Shown here: positions 16,886 through 26,074 of the stretch, one piece after another | How positions within the stretch are numbered: position 1 is the first letter of the stretch | Layout of the letters: the number at the start of each line of letters is the position of its first letter | Assembly: GCF_003319115.1 (NCBI RefSeq) | Contig: NZ_QOHF01000001.1 | Coordinates: 124,001 to 188,000, forward strand | Direction: 5' to 3' | DNA: 64,000 bases | DNA from: Geodermatophilus sp. TF02-6 | GTDB taxonomy: Bacteria > Actinomycetota > Actinomycetes > Mycobacteriales > Geodermatophilaceae | Program-made: the position numbers and the translations under genes | Notes under the pieces: model-generated | Told to the model about the DNA's origin: nothing | The model's input: only the letters and a program-made list of their open reading frames with translations | Database searches by the model: none

Positions 16886-17728
16886 TCACCGGGCCCGCAG
16901 GACCTGCTCGACGGTCCGCGCCGGGTGGCCGGTGGTGTCCGGGACGGCGGGGCTGACGCCGGCCAGCTCCCCGGCGGCGATCGCGGTGTAGGTCGACACC
17001 CAGGCGTCCACCTGCCAGTCCGGCGCCCCGTACGCCGCGCGGGAGGCGTACGCCTCCTCGACCGTCTCCGGCCGGTAGGTCACCGTCCGGCCGGTGACGG
17101 CGGTGAGGACGTCGGCCAGCTCGGCGAGGGTGAGCTCCTGCGGGCCGGTCAGGTCGAGGGTGCGCCCGGCGTGCGCGGCGGGGTCGCGCAGGACCACCGC
17201 GGCGACGTCCGCGATGTCGTCCTGGGCCACCGCGGCCACCCGCCCGTTCCCGGCCGGGCCGCGGATGACGCCGTCCGCACCGACCATCCCAGGCAGGAAG
17301 TCGGCGTACAGGTCGTCGCGCAGGAACGTCCAGCGCAGGCCGCTGGCCCGGACGTGCTGCTCGGTGGCCCAGTGGTCGCGGGCCAGGGTGAAGATGGCGT
17401 CCGGCGCGGCGCGGTAGAAGGAGACGTAGACCAGGTGCGCCACACCGGCGGCCGCGGCGGCGTCGACGAAGGTGAGGTGCTGGGCGACCCGGTCGGGGCT
17501 CTCCGACGCCGAGACCATCAGCACGGTGCCGACGCCGTCGAGCGCCCGGCGGATCGCCTCGCCGTCGCCGTACGGGGCCGGGACGGCGGTCGCGCCGGGC
17601 AGCCGCGGCGCCCGGGCGGGGTCGCGCACCAGCAGCCGCTGCGGCACGCCGGCGTCGGCCAGGCGGCGCGCGACCCGGCCGCCCAGACGGCCGGTCGCGC
17701 CGGTGACCGCGATCGGTTCGGTGTCCAC
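16886..17728 (-). CDS. NmrA-like NAD(P)-binding oxidoreductase
   Basis: A 280-residue atypical SDR of the NmrA/quinone oxidoreductase-2 type. The Rossmann start is IAVTGATGRLGGRVARRLAD, with the phosphate-binding arginine pair in LLVRDPARAPRL suggesting NADP. VYVSFYRAAPDAIFTLARDH and GLRWTFLRDDLYADFLPGM follow the family pattern. There is no classical YxxxK pair, as usual in this group. Members are redox sensors or quinone/isoflavone-type reductases. The substrate is unknown. GTG at 17728 has a weak ribosome binding site. It is divergent from the SCO6745-family gene 100 bases away, and a hairpin repeat follows its stop. Confidence 0.88.
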   Translation of the reverse strand: MDTEPIAVTGATGRLGGRVARRLADAGVPQRLLVRDPARAPRLPGATAVPAPYGDGEAIRRALDGVGTVLMVSASESPDRVAQHLTFVDAAAAAGVAHLVYVSFYRAAPDAIFTLARDHWATEQHVRASGLRWTFLRDDLYADFLPGMVGADGVIRGPAGNGRVAAVAQDDIADVAAVVLRDPAAHAGRTLDLTGPQELTLAELADVLTAVTGRTVTYRPETVEEAYASRAAYGAPDWQVDAWVSTYTAIAAGELAGVSPAVPDTTGHPARTVEQVLRAR

Positions 17729-17828
17729 GGCGCCCAGCGTGCCCGAGCCCCGCCGACGGCGACGGTCCGGGCCGGGTGGCGTGCGCGCAGTGGTGGTCGC
17801 GGCGGCGCGCAGGCGCCACGATGCCGCG

Positions 17829-18734
17829 GTGGACTACGCCGAGGCCCGCAGCATCTTCCTCACCCCGCGCACCGCGGAGCGGCCCCCGCCCCAGCTGCCC
17901 GACACGCCGGCCCGCAGGCTGCGCGACGCGGCCGAACCGATCGCGACGATCAGCTTCTGGAGCCGGCAGACCAACGACCGGTTCGCCGCCCTCGGCCTGG
18001 ACTTCCTGACCGGCTACGTCTGGGCCCGCGCGGCCGCGCTGGGCGAGCCGGCCGCGTCGGTCGTGGTCGCCGCCTTCGGCGTCTTCGAGCCCGGGATGGT
18101 CACCGCCCTCTACCAGCAGGCCCGCGGCACCGCCTCCCGGGCCGACGTCCTGGCCGCCCGGGAGGACGGCTCGGTCGCCGCCCTGGCCGAGCTGCTCGCC
18201 GACGCCGACGTCGACCCCGCGGTCGCCCTGCTGCGCCGCGCCGTCGACGCCCTGGCCGACGACGTGGCCGGGCGACCGCTGTTCGCCGGGCTGCTGTCCC
18301 TGCCGGAACCGGCCACCCCCCTCGGCCGGCTGTGGCACGCGGTCACGCTGCTGCGCGAGTACCGCGGGGACGTGCACGTGGCCGCCAACGTGGCCGCCGG
18401 GCTCTCCGGGCTGCAGATGAACCTGATGACGGAGTACTGGGTCGGCTGGGAGCCGACCAGCTACGCCGCGACCCGGGGGTGGTCGCCCGAGGCGATGGCC
18501 GCGGCCGACGCCGACCTGGTCACGCGCGGCCTGGTGGCCGACGGCCGGCTCACCGCCGAGGGACGCCGGCTGCGCGAGGACGTCGAGGCGCGCACCGAGG
18601 CCGCCCTGGCGCCGGCGCTCGACGCCGTCGGACCCGACCTGCCGGAGCTGACCCGGCAGCTGGACGAGTGGTCGGCGCACGTCGTCGCCTCCGGCCTCGC
18701 CCCGACCGACCCCTACAAGCGGGCCAGCGGCTGA
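17829..18734 (+). CDS. SCO6745-family protein
   Basis: A 301-residue alanine-rich helical protein of the SCO6745 family, widespread in actinobacteria and without known activity. It has the typical start EARSIFLTPRTAERPPP (the N-terminal helix pair) and AANVAAGLSGLQMNLMTEYW in the middle. The C-terminal part (AADADLVTRGLVADGRLTAE, EGRRLREDVEARTE) resembles a degenerate winged-helix segment. GTG at 17829 is the first suitable start. It is convergent with the GH13 gene, whose stop lies 9 bases further on, and divergent from the NmrA-like gene. Confidence 0.8.
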   Translation: MDYAEARSIFLTPRTAERPPPQLPDTPARRLRDAAEPIATISFWSRQTNDRFAALGLDFLTGYVWARAAALGEPAASVVVAAFGVFEPGMVTALYQQARGTASRADVLAAREDGSVAALAELLADADVDPAVALLRRAVDALADDVAGRPLFAGLLSLPEPATPLGRLWHAVTLLREYRGDVHVAANVAAGLSGLQMNLMTEYWVGWEPTSYAATRGWSPEAMAAADADLVTRGLVADGRLTAEGRRLREDVEARTEAALAPALDAVGPDLPELTRQLDEWSAHVVASGLAPTDPYKRASG

Positions 18735-18743
18735 CCGGCCGGG

Positions 18744-20600
18744 TCAGGGCAGACGCCACACCTGGAAGGTGGGCCCGTCCCCGGGTAGGACGACGTCCCT
18801 GCCGTCGCGCACCCGCAGCGGCGCCCCGCCACCGGACACGTTGGGCGCCTCCCCGGCCAATCCGAGCAGGTCGGCCGGCACGCGCAGCGGCGGGGCGGCG
18901 GCGCGGCGGGCCAGCACGAGCAGCCGCTCGTCGGCGCTCTCCCGCAGGTAGCACAGGGTGTCCCCGGCGGCGGCGACCCAGCGCAGCCCGCCGCGGCGCA
19001 GGGCCGGCGAGCCGCGGCGCAGGGCGGCGAGCTCCCGGTAGGTCGCCAGGGTATGCCGGTCCCAGCTGTCGGGGCGGTTCCACGGGAAGGGCGTGCGCGC
19101 GTCCTCCCCGAACGTCCCCCGCAGGCCGATCTCGTCCCCGGCGAAGACCATCGGGACGCCCGGCATGGTGAACAGCAGCCCGGCCGCCACCTCGTGCCCC
19201 TCCCGGGACCGCACGATCGTGCGGATCCGGGCGGTGTCGTGGCTGGACAGGATCGACCAGGACGTCGCCGTCGCCCGCCACGGCCGCGTCCCCACGTAGG
19301 CCTGCACCGTGGCCACCGCGGCCTCGGCCGGCAGGCGCGGCACCAGCGGTGGCAGACCGGGGTGGCGGTGCTCGTCGCTGCAGGGGTCGCGCAGCCAGGA
19401 GCGCACCGGGGTGGTGAACGCTGCGTAGTCCATGACCCCGTGCCAGCCCTCGCCCCCGAGGTCGGCGGTGGCGTCGAAGCTGTGCTCGGCGATGAGGGCC
19501 GGCTGCCCGCCGACGCCGGCGAGGGTGCGCCGCAGCGTCCGCGCGACCTCGGCGTTGTGGTCGTCGGCGCCGCGCCGCCCGGTCATGTGGGCGACGTCGA
19601 CCCGCCAGCCGTCCAGCGCAAACGGCGGCCGCAGCCAGCGGCCGGCCACGCTATCCGGGCCATCGACCAGCCGGCGGCGCAGCTCGGCCGACCCGAGGTC
19701 GAACTTGGGCAGCGTGGAGTACCCGAGCCACGTCTCGTAGACGTCGGAGTCCGGGCCGGCGAAGTAGTAGAACGTGCGCTCCGGCGAGGTGCGGTCGGCC
19801 AGCGCCGTCCGGAACCAGGTGTGGGTGTCCCCCGAGTGGTTGGTGGTGAGGTCGCCGAGCAGGCGCAGCCCGCGGCGGTGGCAGGCCGCGGACAACCGGA
19901 CCAGCGCCTCGTCCCCGCCGAGCAGCGGGTCGACCACGGTGAAGTCCGTGGCGTTGTAGCGGTGGTTGGACTCGGCCGGGAAGAACGGGGTCAGGTAGAG
20001 GGTGTCCGCGCCCAGGCCGGCGACGTGGTCGAGGTGCAGGGCGATGCCGTCGAGGTCCCCGCCGTAGAACTGGGTGGCGACGGTGGGGCCCAGCGCGTCC
20101 ACCGGGTCGTCCCAGCCCGCCGGGTGCGCCCACGGCGGCGTGGCCCGGCCGTCCGCGGCGGCCGACCGGGCGAAGCGGTCCGGGAAGACCTGGTAGACGA
20201 ACGCGTCCCGGGTCCACTCCGGCGGCGTCGCCGCGGCGGTGAGGCGGAAGTCGGCGGCGTCGGTCACCTCGTGCGCGTGCAGCCCCGCCCCGTCGAGCCA
20301 GCGGTACCCCCGCGGGCCCCCCATCAGCAGGAACCGGTAGTGCGTCCCCGGGTTGCGCACCGGTACCTCGCAGCGCCACCACGTCTCGGTCTCGGTCTTG
20401 CGGTCGACGACGCCGGGGAAGAGCTCGGCCTCGGCGTCGGGGGTGGAGCGCACGTGGACGTCGGTCGCCCCGTCGGCGTGCGGGACGCGGAGGAAGACCG
20501 GCACCGTCCGGCCGAGCTCCGGGGCGTCGTCGGGGACGTAGAGGGCCGAGCCGTCGTGGTGCGGGCACGACAGGGCCTGTTCCGGGACGACCTCGCTCAC
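18744..20600 (-). CDS. GH13 alpha-glycosidase (maltodextrin glucosidase/neopullulanase-like)
   Basis: A 618-residue intracellular GH13 enzyme. An N-terminal beta domain (about 1-125) like that of neopullulanases and cyclomaltodextrinases precedes the (beta/alpha)8 barrel. Catalytic positions are visible: nucleophile Asp in LDGWRVDVAHMTG, acid Glu in ALIAEHSFD, and stabilising Asp in SILSSHDTARIRT. Barrel region I reads LLGDLTTNHSGD. There is no signal peptide, so it would cut imported maltodextrins in the cytoplasm. GTG at 20600 follows GGAGGTGA. It lies downstream of the maltodextrin ABC transporter genes, 80 bases after msmK, and is probably part of the same regulon. Confidence 0.92.
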   Translation of the reverse strand: MSEVVPEQALSCPHHDGSALYVPDDAPELGRTVPVFLRVPHADGATDVHVRSTPDAEAELFPGVVDRKTETETWWRCEVPVRNPGTHYRFLLMGGPRGYRWLDGAGLHAHEVTDAADFRLTAAATPPEWTRDAFVYQVFPDRFARSAAADGRATPPWAHPAGWDDPVDALGPTVATQFYGGDLDGIALHLDHVAGLGADTLYLTPFFPAESNHRYNATDFTVVDPLLGGDEALVRLSAACHRRGLRLLGDLTTNHSGDTHTWFRTALADRTSPERTFYYFAGPDSDVYETWLGYSTLPKFDLGSAELRRRLVDGPDSVAGRWLRPPFALDGWRVDVAHMTGRRGADDHNAEVARTLRRTLAGVGGQPALIAEHSFDATADLGGEGWHGVMDYAAFTTPVRSWLRDPCSDEHRHPGLPPLVPRLPAEAAVATVQAYVGTRPWRATATSWSILSSHDTARIRTIVRSREGHEVAAGLLFTMPGVPMVFAGDEIGLRGTFGEDARTPFPWNRPDSWDRHTLATYRELAALRRGSPALRRGGLRWVAAAGDTLCYLRESADERLLVLARRAAAPPLRVPADLLGLAGEAPNVSGGGAPLRVRDGRDVVLPGDGPTFQVWRLP

Positions 20601-20680
20601 ACGGTCACCTCCGCTGCTCGGGTCCGGTACGGGCCGGGACGCCGCTCCCGAGCCGCACCGGACGGGGGCACCGCCGGCGA

Positions 20681-21874
20681 CTACGACCGGATGGCGAGGT
20701 TGGTCTGCGGGTCGAAGAAGTGCAGCCGCTCCCGGTCGACCGCGATCTCGATGTCGTCGCCGGGGCGGACCCGCGACCGGGGCGCGAAGGCCGCGACGAA
20801 GGGGGTCCCCTGCTGCGACGCCGGCAGGTCCTCGGTGCGGGCGTCGCGCTCGAGCTCCTTGGTGTCGGCCGTCTCGACCTTGGGCGCGTCGACGCAGAAG
20901 TGCACCACGATCTCCGACCCGAGCGCCTCGGTCAAGGTCACCCGTGCCCGGATGCGCGCGTCGGGTGCGGCGTCACGGGCCAGCGAGGCGTCCTCCATGT
21001 CCTCGCTGCGGACGCCGACGGCGACGTCGCGCCCCGCGTACCCGGCCAGAGCCGGGCGGTCGGCGAGCACGGACTCCGGCAGGGACAGGACCGCGCTGCC
21101 CAGCCGCAGCAGGTAGCCGGTCGCGCCGCGCTCGACGGAACCGATCGCCATGTTCATCGGCGGGGAGCCGATGAAACCGGCCACGAAGATGTTGTCCGGG
21201 GAGTCGTAGATGTGCTGGGGGTTGCCGACCTGCTGCAGGACGCCGGCCTTCATCAGGGCGATGCGGTCCCCCATGGTCATCGCCTCGGTCTGGTCGTGGG
21301 TCACGTAGATGGTGGTGACGTCCAGGTCGCGCTGGATCTGCGCGATCTCGGCGCGCATCTGCACCCGCAGCTTGGCGTCCAGGTTGGACAGCGGCTCGTC
21401 CATGAGGAACACCTGAGGCTCCCGGACGATGGCCCGCCCCATCGCCACCCGCTGCCGCTGACCGCCGGACAGCTGCTTGGGCTTGCGGTCGAGCAGGTGA
21501 CCGAGCTCGAGCATGCCGGCGGCCCGGTGGACCCGCTGCTCGATCTCCTGCTTGTCCATCCGGCGCAGCTTGAGCCCGTAGGCGATGTTGTCGGCGACGC
21601 TCATGTGCGGGTAGAGCGCGTAGGACTGGAACACCATGGCGATGTCGCGGTCCCGGGAGGAGAGCGTGTTCACCACCCGGTCACCGATGCGCAGGGTGCC
21701 GGTGGTGATGTCCTCCAACCCGGCCACCATGCGCAACGCGGTGCTCTTCCCGCACCCAGACGGCCCGACGAGCACCAGGAACTCGCCGTCGGCGATGTCC
21801 AGGTCGAGGTCCTGGACGGCGTGGAACCCGTTCTCGTAGAGCTTGTTGACCTTGTCCAGGACCACCTCGGCCAC
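20681..21874 (-). CDS. msmK: Sugar ABC transporter ATPase, MsmK/UgpC/MalK type
   Basis: A 397-residue ATPase that powers the adjacent maltodextrin importer. It has Walker A ([20 protein letters not shown]), the Q-loop [20 protein letters not shown], the signature [20 protein letters not shown], Walker [17 protein letters not shown] and the H-loop [14 protein letters not shown]. It ends in the MalK-type regulatory OB-fold domain (about 240-397). GTG at 21874 is chosen because GGAGGA lies 6 bases before it. The in-frame GTG at 21880 would abut the ribosome binding site. A hairpin repeat separates it from malG, so expression may partly uncouple from the permeases. Confidence 0.95.
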   Translation of the reverse strand: MAEVVLDKVNKLYENGFHAVQDLDLDIADGEFLVLVGPSGCGKSTALRMVAGLEDITTGTLRIGDRVVNTLSSRDRDIAMVFQSYALYPHMSVADNIAYGLKLRRMDKQEIEQRVHRAAGMLELGHLLDRKPKQLSGGQRQRVAMGRAIVREPQVFLMDEPLSNLDAKLRVQMRAEIAQIQRDLDVTTIYVTHDQTEAMTMGDRIALMKAGVLQQVGNPQHIYDSPDNIFVAGFIGSPPMNMAIGSVERGATGYLLRLGSAVLSLPESVLADRPALAGYAGRDVAVGVRSEDMEDASLARDAAPDARIRARVTLTEALGSEIVVHFCVDAPKVETADTKELERDARTEDLPASQQGTPFVAAFAPRSRVRPGDDIEIAVDRERLHFFDPQTNLAIRS

Positions 21875-21924
21875 CGGCACTCCTCCGTGCTCGTAGGGAC
21901 GGGTCGCCGCGCGACCCGGGGACG

Positions 21925-21985
21925 CTGGCCCCCTGCAGGGTCCCGCCGCGAGCTCGCGAGCGGTGGGGGGCAGGGGGTCCTTCGT
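21925..21985. repeat. GC-rich hairpin repeat after malG
   Basis: A copy of the intergenic repeat: CCCGCCGCGAGC, GCGAGCGGTGGGGGGCAGGG and GGTCCTT, directly after the malG stop and before msmK. It might attenuate transcription between the permease genes and the ATPase gene. Confidence 0.65.
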
Positions 21986-22924
21986 TCAGCCCTTCACCGC
22001 ACCGGCGGTGAGCCCGCCGACGATGTAGCGCTGGAGGAACTGGAACAGGGCCACGGTGGGGACGGCGAGGATGACCGCGCCCGCCGCGAACAGGCCGAAG
22101 TTGGCGTTCGCCGTCTGCGGGTCGGCCACCAGGCCGTAGAGGCCCACCGCGGCGGTCTTCACCGAGTCGTCGGTCAGGAAGACGCTGGCGATGAGGAACT
22201 CGTTGACCGCGGCGATGAAGCCCAGCAGGCCGGTGACGGCGAGGATCGGCCGGACCAGCGGCAGGATGATGCCGAAGAACACCTGCGCGTGGCTGGCCCC
22301 GTCGACCTTGGCGGACTCGTCGAGGTCCTTGGGGATGGTGTCGAAGAAGCCCTTCATCAGCCAGGTGTTCACCCCCAGGGCACCGCCGAGGTAGAGCAGC
22401 AGCAGGCCCCAGATCGAGTTGAGGCCGATGGCCGGCCACAGGTTGGTGATGTCGGCGAAGATCAGGTAGAGGGCCACGATGGCCAGGAACTGCGGGAACA
22501 GCTGGATCAGCAGCACGGCGAGCAGGCCGGCACGGCGCCCGGTGAACCGGAACCGCGAGAAGGCGAAGGCGGCGCAGGCGGAGATGAACATCGACAGCGC
22601 CGCGGACAGGACGCCAATGAGCAGGCTGTTCCAGAACCACCGCGGGAACGACCCCGACAGGATGGCGCCGAAGTTGTCCAGGCTCATCCTGGTCGGCAGC
22701 AGCTGCGACGAGCTCAGCGTGCCGACCGGGTTGAGCGCCGCGGAGACCACGAAGAGAATCGGGAAGAGGGAGAACACCAGGGCGAGGACGCCGACCAGGT
22801 GGCTCCACCCCACGCGGCGGAACCAGTTGCCCTTGGCCGTGCCCAGCCGCACCACCTCGGTCGGTGGGCCCTCCCCCACGGCCGCGATCGTCTGCGGGCC
22901 GGCCTGGTTGCCTGTGATGGCCAT
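21986..22924 (-). CDS. malG: Maltose/maltodextrin ABC transporter permease MalG
   Basis: A 312-residue inner-membrane permease with six predicted helices, one half of the channel of the sugar importer. The binding-protein-dependent transport motif that docks the ATPase (EAA loop) reads DLDESAKVDGASHAQVFFGI. The C-terminal end (FQFLQRYIVGGLTAGAVKG) is the typical MalG tail. The long cytoplasmic N-terminus (about 40 residues) is longer than in E. coli. ATG at 22924 shares its first base with the malF stop (TGATG), so translation is coupled. The substrate class is inferred from the neighbouring GH13 and LacI genes. Confidence 0.94.
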   Translation of the reverse strand: MAITGNQAGPQTIAAVGEGPPTEVVRLGTAKGNWFRRVGWSHLVGVLALVFSLFPILFVVSAALNPVGTLSSSQLLPTRMSLDNFGAILSGSFPRWFWNSLLIGVLSAALSMFISACAAFAFSRFRFTGRRAGLLAVLLIQLFPQFLAIVALYLIFADITNLWPAIGLNSIWGLLLLYLGGALGVNTWLMKGFFDTIPKDLDESAKVDGASHAQVFFGIILPLVRPILAVTGLLGFIAAVNEFLIASVFLTDDSVKTAAVGLYGLVADPQTANANFGLFAAGAVILAVPTVALFQFLQRYIVGGLTAGAVKG

Positions 22925-24552
22925 CAGTTGACCTCCTCCAGAGCGCGGGTGCGGCGGAAGGCGAGGACCGAGATGACCCCGACGATCAGGAAGATGACCA
23001 CCGAGATCGCCGCCGCGAACCCGTAGTCGGCGCCCGCGCCGCCGAACGCCAGCCGGTAGGTGTAGGTGATGAGCAGGTCGGTGCCCCCGGCGGACGGGTT
23101 GTCCGGCGAGAACGGGCCGCCCTGGGTCACCAGGTAGATCGCGTTGAAGTTGTTGAAGTTGAAGGCGAACGACGAGATCAGCAGGGGCGCGAGGGCCACC
23201 AGCAGCAGCGGGAACGTGATGGTGCGGAACGCGTAGAACGGCTTGGCGCCGTCCACACCCGCGGCTTCGGTGAGGTCCTTGGGGATCGACTGCAGCGCCC
23301 CGGTGATCACCAGGAACATGTAGTTGTAGCCGAGCCACAGCTGGACCAGCAGGATGGCCACCATCGAGCTGGCGGTGTTGCCCAGCCAGTTGACGTGGGT
23401 GCCCAGGATGCGGTTGATCAGCCCGAAGTCGGTGTTGAACATGTTTCGCCAGACCAGGTACATCGCCACGGCCGGCATCGCGTAGGGCAGGATGATCAGC
23501 GACCGGTAGAACGTCTTCCCCTTGAGCATCGGGTTGTTCAGGGCCAGGGCGACGAGCAGCCCCAGCCCGAAGGTGATGAGCACGGTCAGGAACGCGAAGG
23601 CGAAGTTCCAGACCACGATCCGCAGGAACGAGCTGCGGATGACGTCGTTGGTGAAGATGGCGCCGAAGTTGCGCAGGCCCACGCCGACCCGCCACCCCTG
23701 CGCCAGGGTCTGGCCGTCGTCGGCCACGAACGCGCCGTTGCCGTCGTCGGCGGTCCACGTCCGGCCCGACGCGGCGTCGGTGATGCAGTCGCAGCCCGCG
23801 TCGTAGGCGCGTTGCGGAGCCCCGTCGAACGCCGACGACAGCCCCTGGTTGCGGATGGCGCCGTCGTCGGTCGGCACGGTGAAGGCGGTGAGGTCGTCCT
23901 GCCGGTCGCTGATCTGCGCGACGTCCAGCACGGTGTACCCCTCGGCCGCGGTGATCCGCCCCGCGTCGGACCGCTGCACGTCGGCCGCGGACAGCGGCGC
24001 CAGCCCGTCGGACGTGCCGGCGAACACCTGGTCCGTGGTCGGGTCGGCGAGCAGGAACACCAGGTCCCCCGTCGAGGGGTCCCCGTCGGCGGCGATGGTC
24101 AGGTCGTAGACCGGGGAGCCGGGGACCTGCTGGACCGAGGCGCCCTCGATGGCGGCGATCGCCTCCTCCTTGCTGCCGCGGTGCCCGTCGCTGAAGTTGG
24201 TGAAGGCGGTGGCGACGGTGTACACGATGGGCAGGATCTGGAAGGCGATCAGGAACAGCGTGCCCGGCAGCAGGTACTTCAACGGGATCGTCCGCGGCGA
24301 GAGGTAGACGTAGAAGCCGAGCAGGGTGACCGCGACCAGGACCGCCAGCCCGATCCAGTTCTGCGTCCTGACCAGCGGCACGGCGCCCCACACGGCCACG
24401 GCGGCCAGCAGCGCCAGCGCGGCGATCTTGAGGACCAGGCCGAGCGGGCTGCTGGTCCCGTCCGAGCCGACCCCCAGCCCCGCCCTGCCCCGGCCGCCGG
24501 GCGGGCTGCCGGTGGGGCGGGCCGTGTCGACGTCCACGGTGGAGCGGGCCAT
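22924..24552 (-). CDS. malF: Maltose/maltodextrin ABC transporter permease MalF
   Basis: A 542-residue permease, the other channel half. Two helices near the N-terminus, an extra pair and a large extracytoplasmic insert (about residues 95-290, rich in Asp/Thr/Ala) match the MalF P2 loop that contacts the binding protein. That loop separates true maltose systems from shorter sugar permeases. The C-terminal EAA loop reads DLTEAAGVDGAKPFYAFRTI. Two cysteines sit close together in the loop (AGCDCITDA). ATG at 24552 follows AGGAGG. It overlaps malG by one base and follows malE by 100 bases in the transcribed direction. Confidence 0.94.
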   Translation of the reverse strand: MARSTVDVDTARPTGSPPGGRGRAGLGVGSDGTSSPLGLVLKIAALALLAAVAVWGAVPLVRTQNWIGLAVLVAVTLLGFYVYLSPRTIPLKYLLPGTLFLIAFQILPIVYTVATAFTNFSDGHRGSKEEAIAAIEGASVQQVPGSPVYDLTIAADGDPSTGDLVFLLADPTTDQVFAGTSDGLAPLSAADVQRSDAGRITAAEGYTVLDVAQISDRQDDLTAFTVPTDDGAIRNQGLSSAFDGAPQRAYDAGCDCITDAASGRTWTADDGNGAFVADDGQTLAQGWRVGVGLRNFGAIFTNDVIRSSFLRIVVWNFAFAFLTVLITFGLGLLVALALNNPMLKGKTFYRSLIILPYAMPAVAMYLVWRNMFNTDFGLINRILGTHVNWLGNTASSMVAILLVQLWLGYNYMFLVITGALQSIPKDLTEAAGVDGAKPFYAFRTITFPLLLVALAPLLISSFAFNFNNFNAIYLVTQGGPFSPDNPSAGGTDLLITYTYRLAFGGAGADYGFAAAISVVIFLIVGVISVLAFRRTRALEEVN

Positions 24553-24652
24553 GTCGACCTCCTCGGGTTGGGGCTGGCTGTGTCGGGCGGAAGGGGGAGG
24601 CCGGCGGAAGGGACGGCGGCTGCGCCCGCGCGTCGACCCGCCGCTGCCCGCG

Positions 24653-25900
24653 TCACCCGCCGATGGCCCCCCGGATGGTGGTGGCCGCCGCGGTGATCGT
24701 CGTCCGGGGGTCCGCGCCGGCGACGACCGCCGCCTCGGCCTTGCCCCACGGGTCCCACACCGCCGCCATCTCGGGGATGCTGGGCATGATCTGGCCGGAC
24801 TGGGCGGCGATGTCGGCCGCCTCCGCGACCAGCGGCTGGGTGTCCCGGATCTGGTCGAGGACGGTCAGGGAGGCGGGCACGGCCTCGGCCGCCTTCTGGT
24901 AGGCGGCCTGGACGTCGGGCCGCGACCAGAAGTTGGCCACGTACTCCTGACCCAGCGTCCGGTGCTCTCCGCGGCTGGCCACGTAGCAGGCGTCGACGGT
25001 GATGAAGGGGGACGCCGGCCCGCCGTCGGCGAAACCCGGAACCGGGGAGATGTCGTAGGGCACGCTGCTCTTGGCCAGGTTCGGCAGCTGCCACGGCCCC
25101 TCGACCATGAAGGCCGTGTGCCCGTCGGTGAACAGGCTCAGGTCGTTCTCGGCGCTGATCGAGCGCTTGAGCACGCCCTGGCCCTTCTCGCCGAGGGCCC
25201 CGATCTGCTGGTAGGCCGTCACCGCCTGGGGCGCGGCCAGGCCGAGGTCGGTGCTGTCGAAGCTGCCGTCCGGCGCGGTCCCGAAGACGTAGCCCCCGGC
25301 GGAGGTGAACAGCGGGTACATGAAGTAGGCGTTGCCCGTGTCGCTGACCGGCAGGGCGAGGACCTCGGTGACCCGCCCGGCCGCCTGCAGCTGCTGCCCC
25401 GTGGCCACCAGGTCCTCGATGGTCGCGGGCGCGTCGGGAGCGAGGTCGGTGTTCCGGTACAGCACCAGGCTGTTCATGGTGAAGGGCATGCCGTAGACCT
25501 GGCCGTTGTAGGTCACGGCCTGGACGGCCAGGGGCTGCAGGTCCTCCCGGACCGCCGGGAGCAGCTGGATCGGGTCGATGGTGCCGTTCTGCACCAGGTT
25601 GCCGATCCAGTCGTGCGCTCCGCACACGACGTCGGGTGCGTTGTTGCCCTGCGACGCGGTGACGAAGTTGGTCTGCAGCTCGTCCCCGGGCAGGAGCTCG
25701 ACGTCGACCGGAACGCCGTTCTCCTCGCCGAACCTCTGGGCGACCTGCTTCAGGGCGTCACCGCCGGTGCCGGACCCGGCCCAGATGAGCAGGCCGGAGT
25801 CCCCCCCACCGCCGGCGTCCCCGGTGCCGCCCCCGCAGGCGCCGAGCGTCGTCGTGGCGACGATCGCACCGACCGCCAGCTTCCACCTGCACCCGCGCAT
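24653..25900 (-). CDS. malE: Maltose/maltodextrin-binding lipoprotein MalE
   Basis: A 415-residue solute-binding lipoprotein. The signal peptide ends in the lipobox TLGACGGG, so Cys near residue 22 would be lipidated and anchor the protein outside the membrane. The mature part is a family 1 sugar-binding fold (LLIWAGSGTGGDALKQVAQR at its start, GHTAFMVEGPWQLPNLAKS in the hinge region). ATG at 25900 is preferred over ATG at 25927 because GAGGGGG precedes it and the signal peptide then has the right length. It is the first gene of the transporter operon, divergent from the LacI regulator. Confidence 0.93.
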   Translation of the reverse strand: MRGCRWKLAVGAIVATTTLGACGGGTGDAGGGGDSGLLIWAGSGTGGDALKQVAQRFGEENGVPVDVELLPGDELQTNFVTASQGNNAPDVVCGAHDWIGNLVQNGTIDPIQLLPAVREDLQPLAVQAVTYNGQVYGMPFTMNSLVLYRNTDLAPDAPATIEDLVATGQQLQAAGRVTEVLALPVSDTGNAYFMYPLFTSAGGYVFGTAPDGSFDSTDLGLAAPQAVTAYQQIGALGEKGQGVLKRSISAENDLSLFTDGHTAFMVEGPWQLPNLAKSSVPYDISPVPGFADGGPASPFITVDACYVASRGEHRTLGQEYVANFWSRPDVQAAYQKAAEAVPASLTVLDQIRDTQPLVAEAADIAAQSGQIMPSIPEMAAVWDPWGKAEAAVVAGADPRTTITAAATTIRGAIGG

Positions 25901-25948
25901 CGGACCCCCTCGGGGACCGCCGGCCATCGGTGCGCCTCGACGGAGACC

Positions 25949-25962
25949 GTGACCTGGGTCAC
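25949..25962. promoter_or_regulatory. Palindromic candidate operator between malE and the LacI gene
   Basis: GTGACC-TG-GGTCAC, a perfect inverted repeat 49 bases upstream of malE in the 174-base divergent gap. It is the only perfect palindrome I see there. LacI proteins bind such even-centred palindromes. Confidence 0.5.
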
Positions 25963-26074
25963 AACTGGATGGATTCAGCAGCAGTCAACGGGCTCGCGGC
26001 CCCCCTGTCAAGCACGGGCCGCGCCCGGCTCGTCGCGGCTGCGGGGACCGGGACCTCCATGGCAGACTCCCGCC

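Noticed and set aside
19053-21116. Long open frame on the strand opposite the GH13 and msmK genes
   Set aside because: Spans two well-supported genes on the other strand, has low-complexity composition and no recognisable domain.
23395-24696. Long open frame on the strand opposite malF
   Set aside because: Rich in Arg/Gly/Gln/Val without motifs; a typical GC-rich antisense shadow of the real permease gene.
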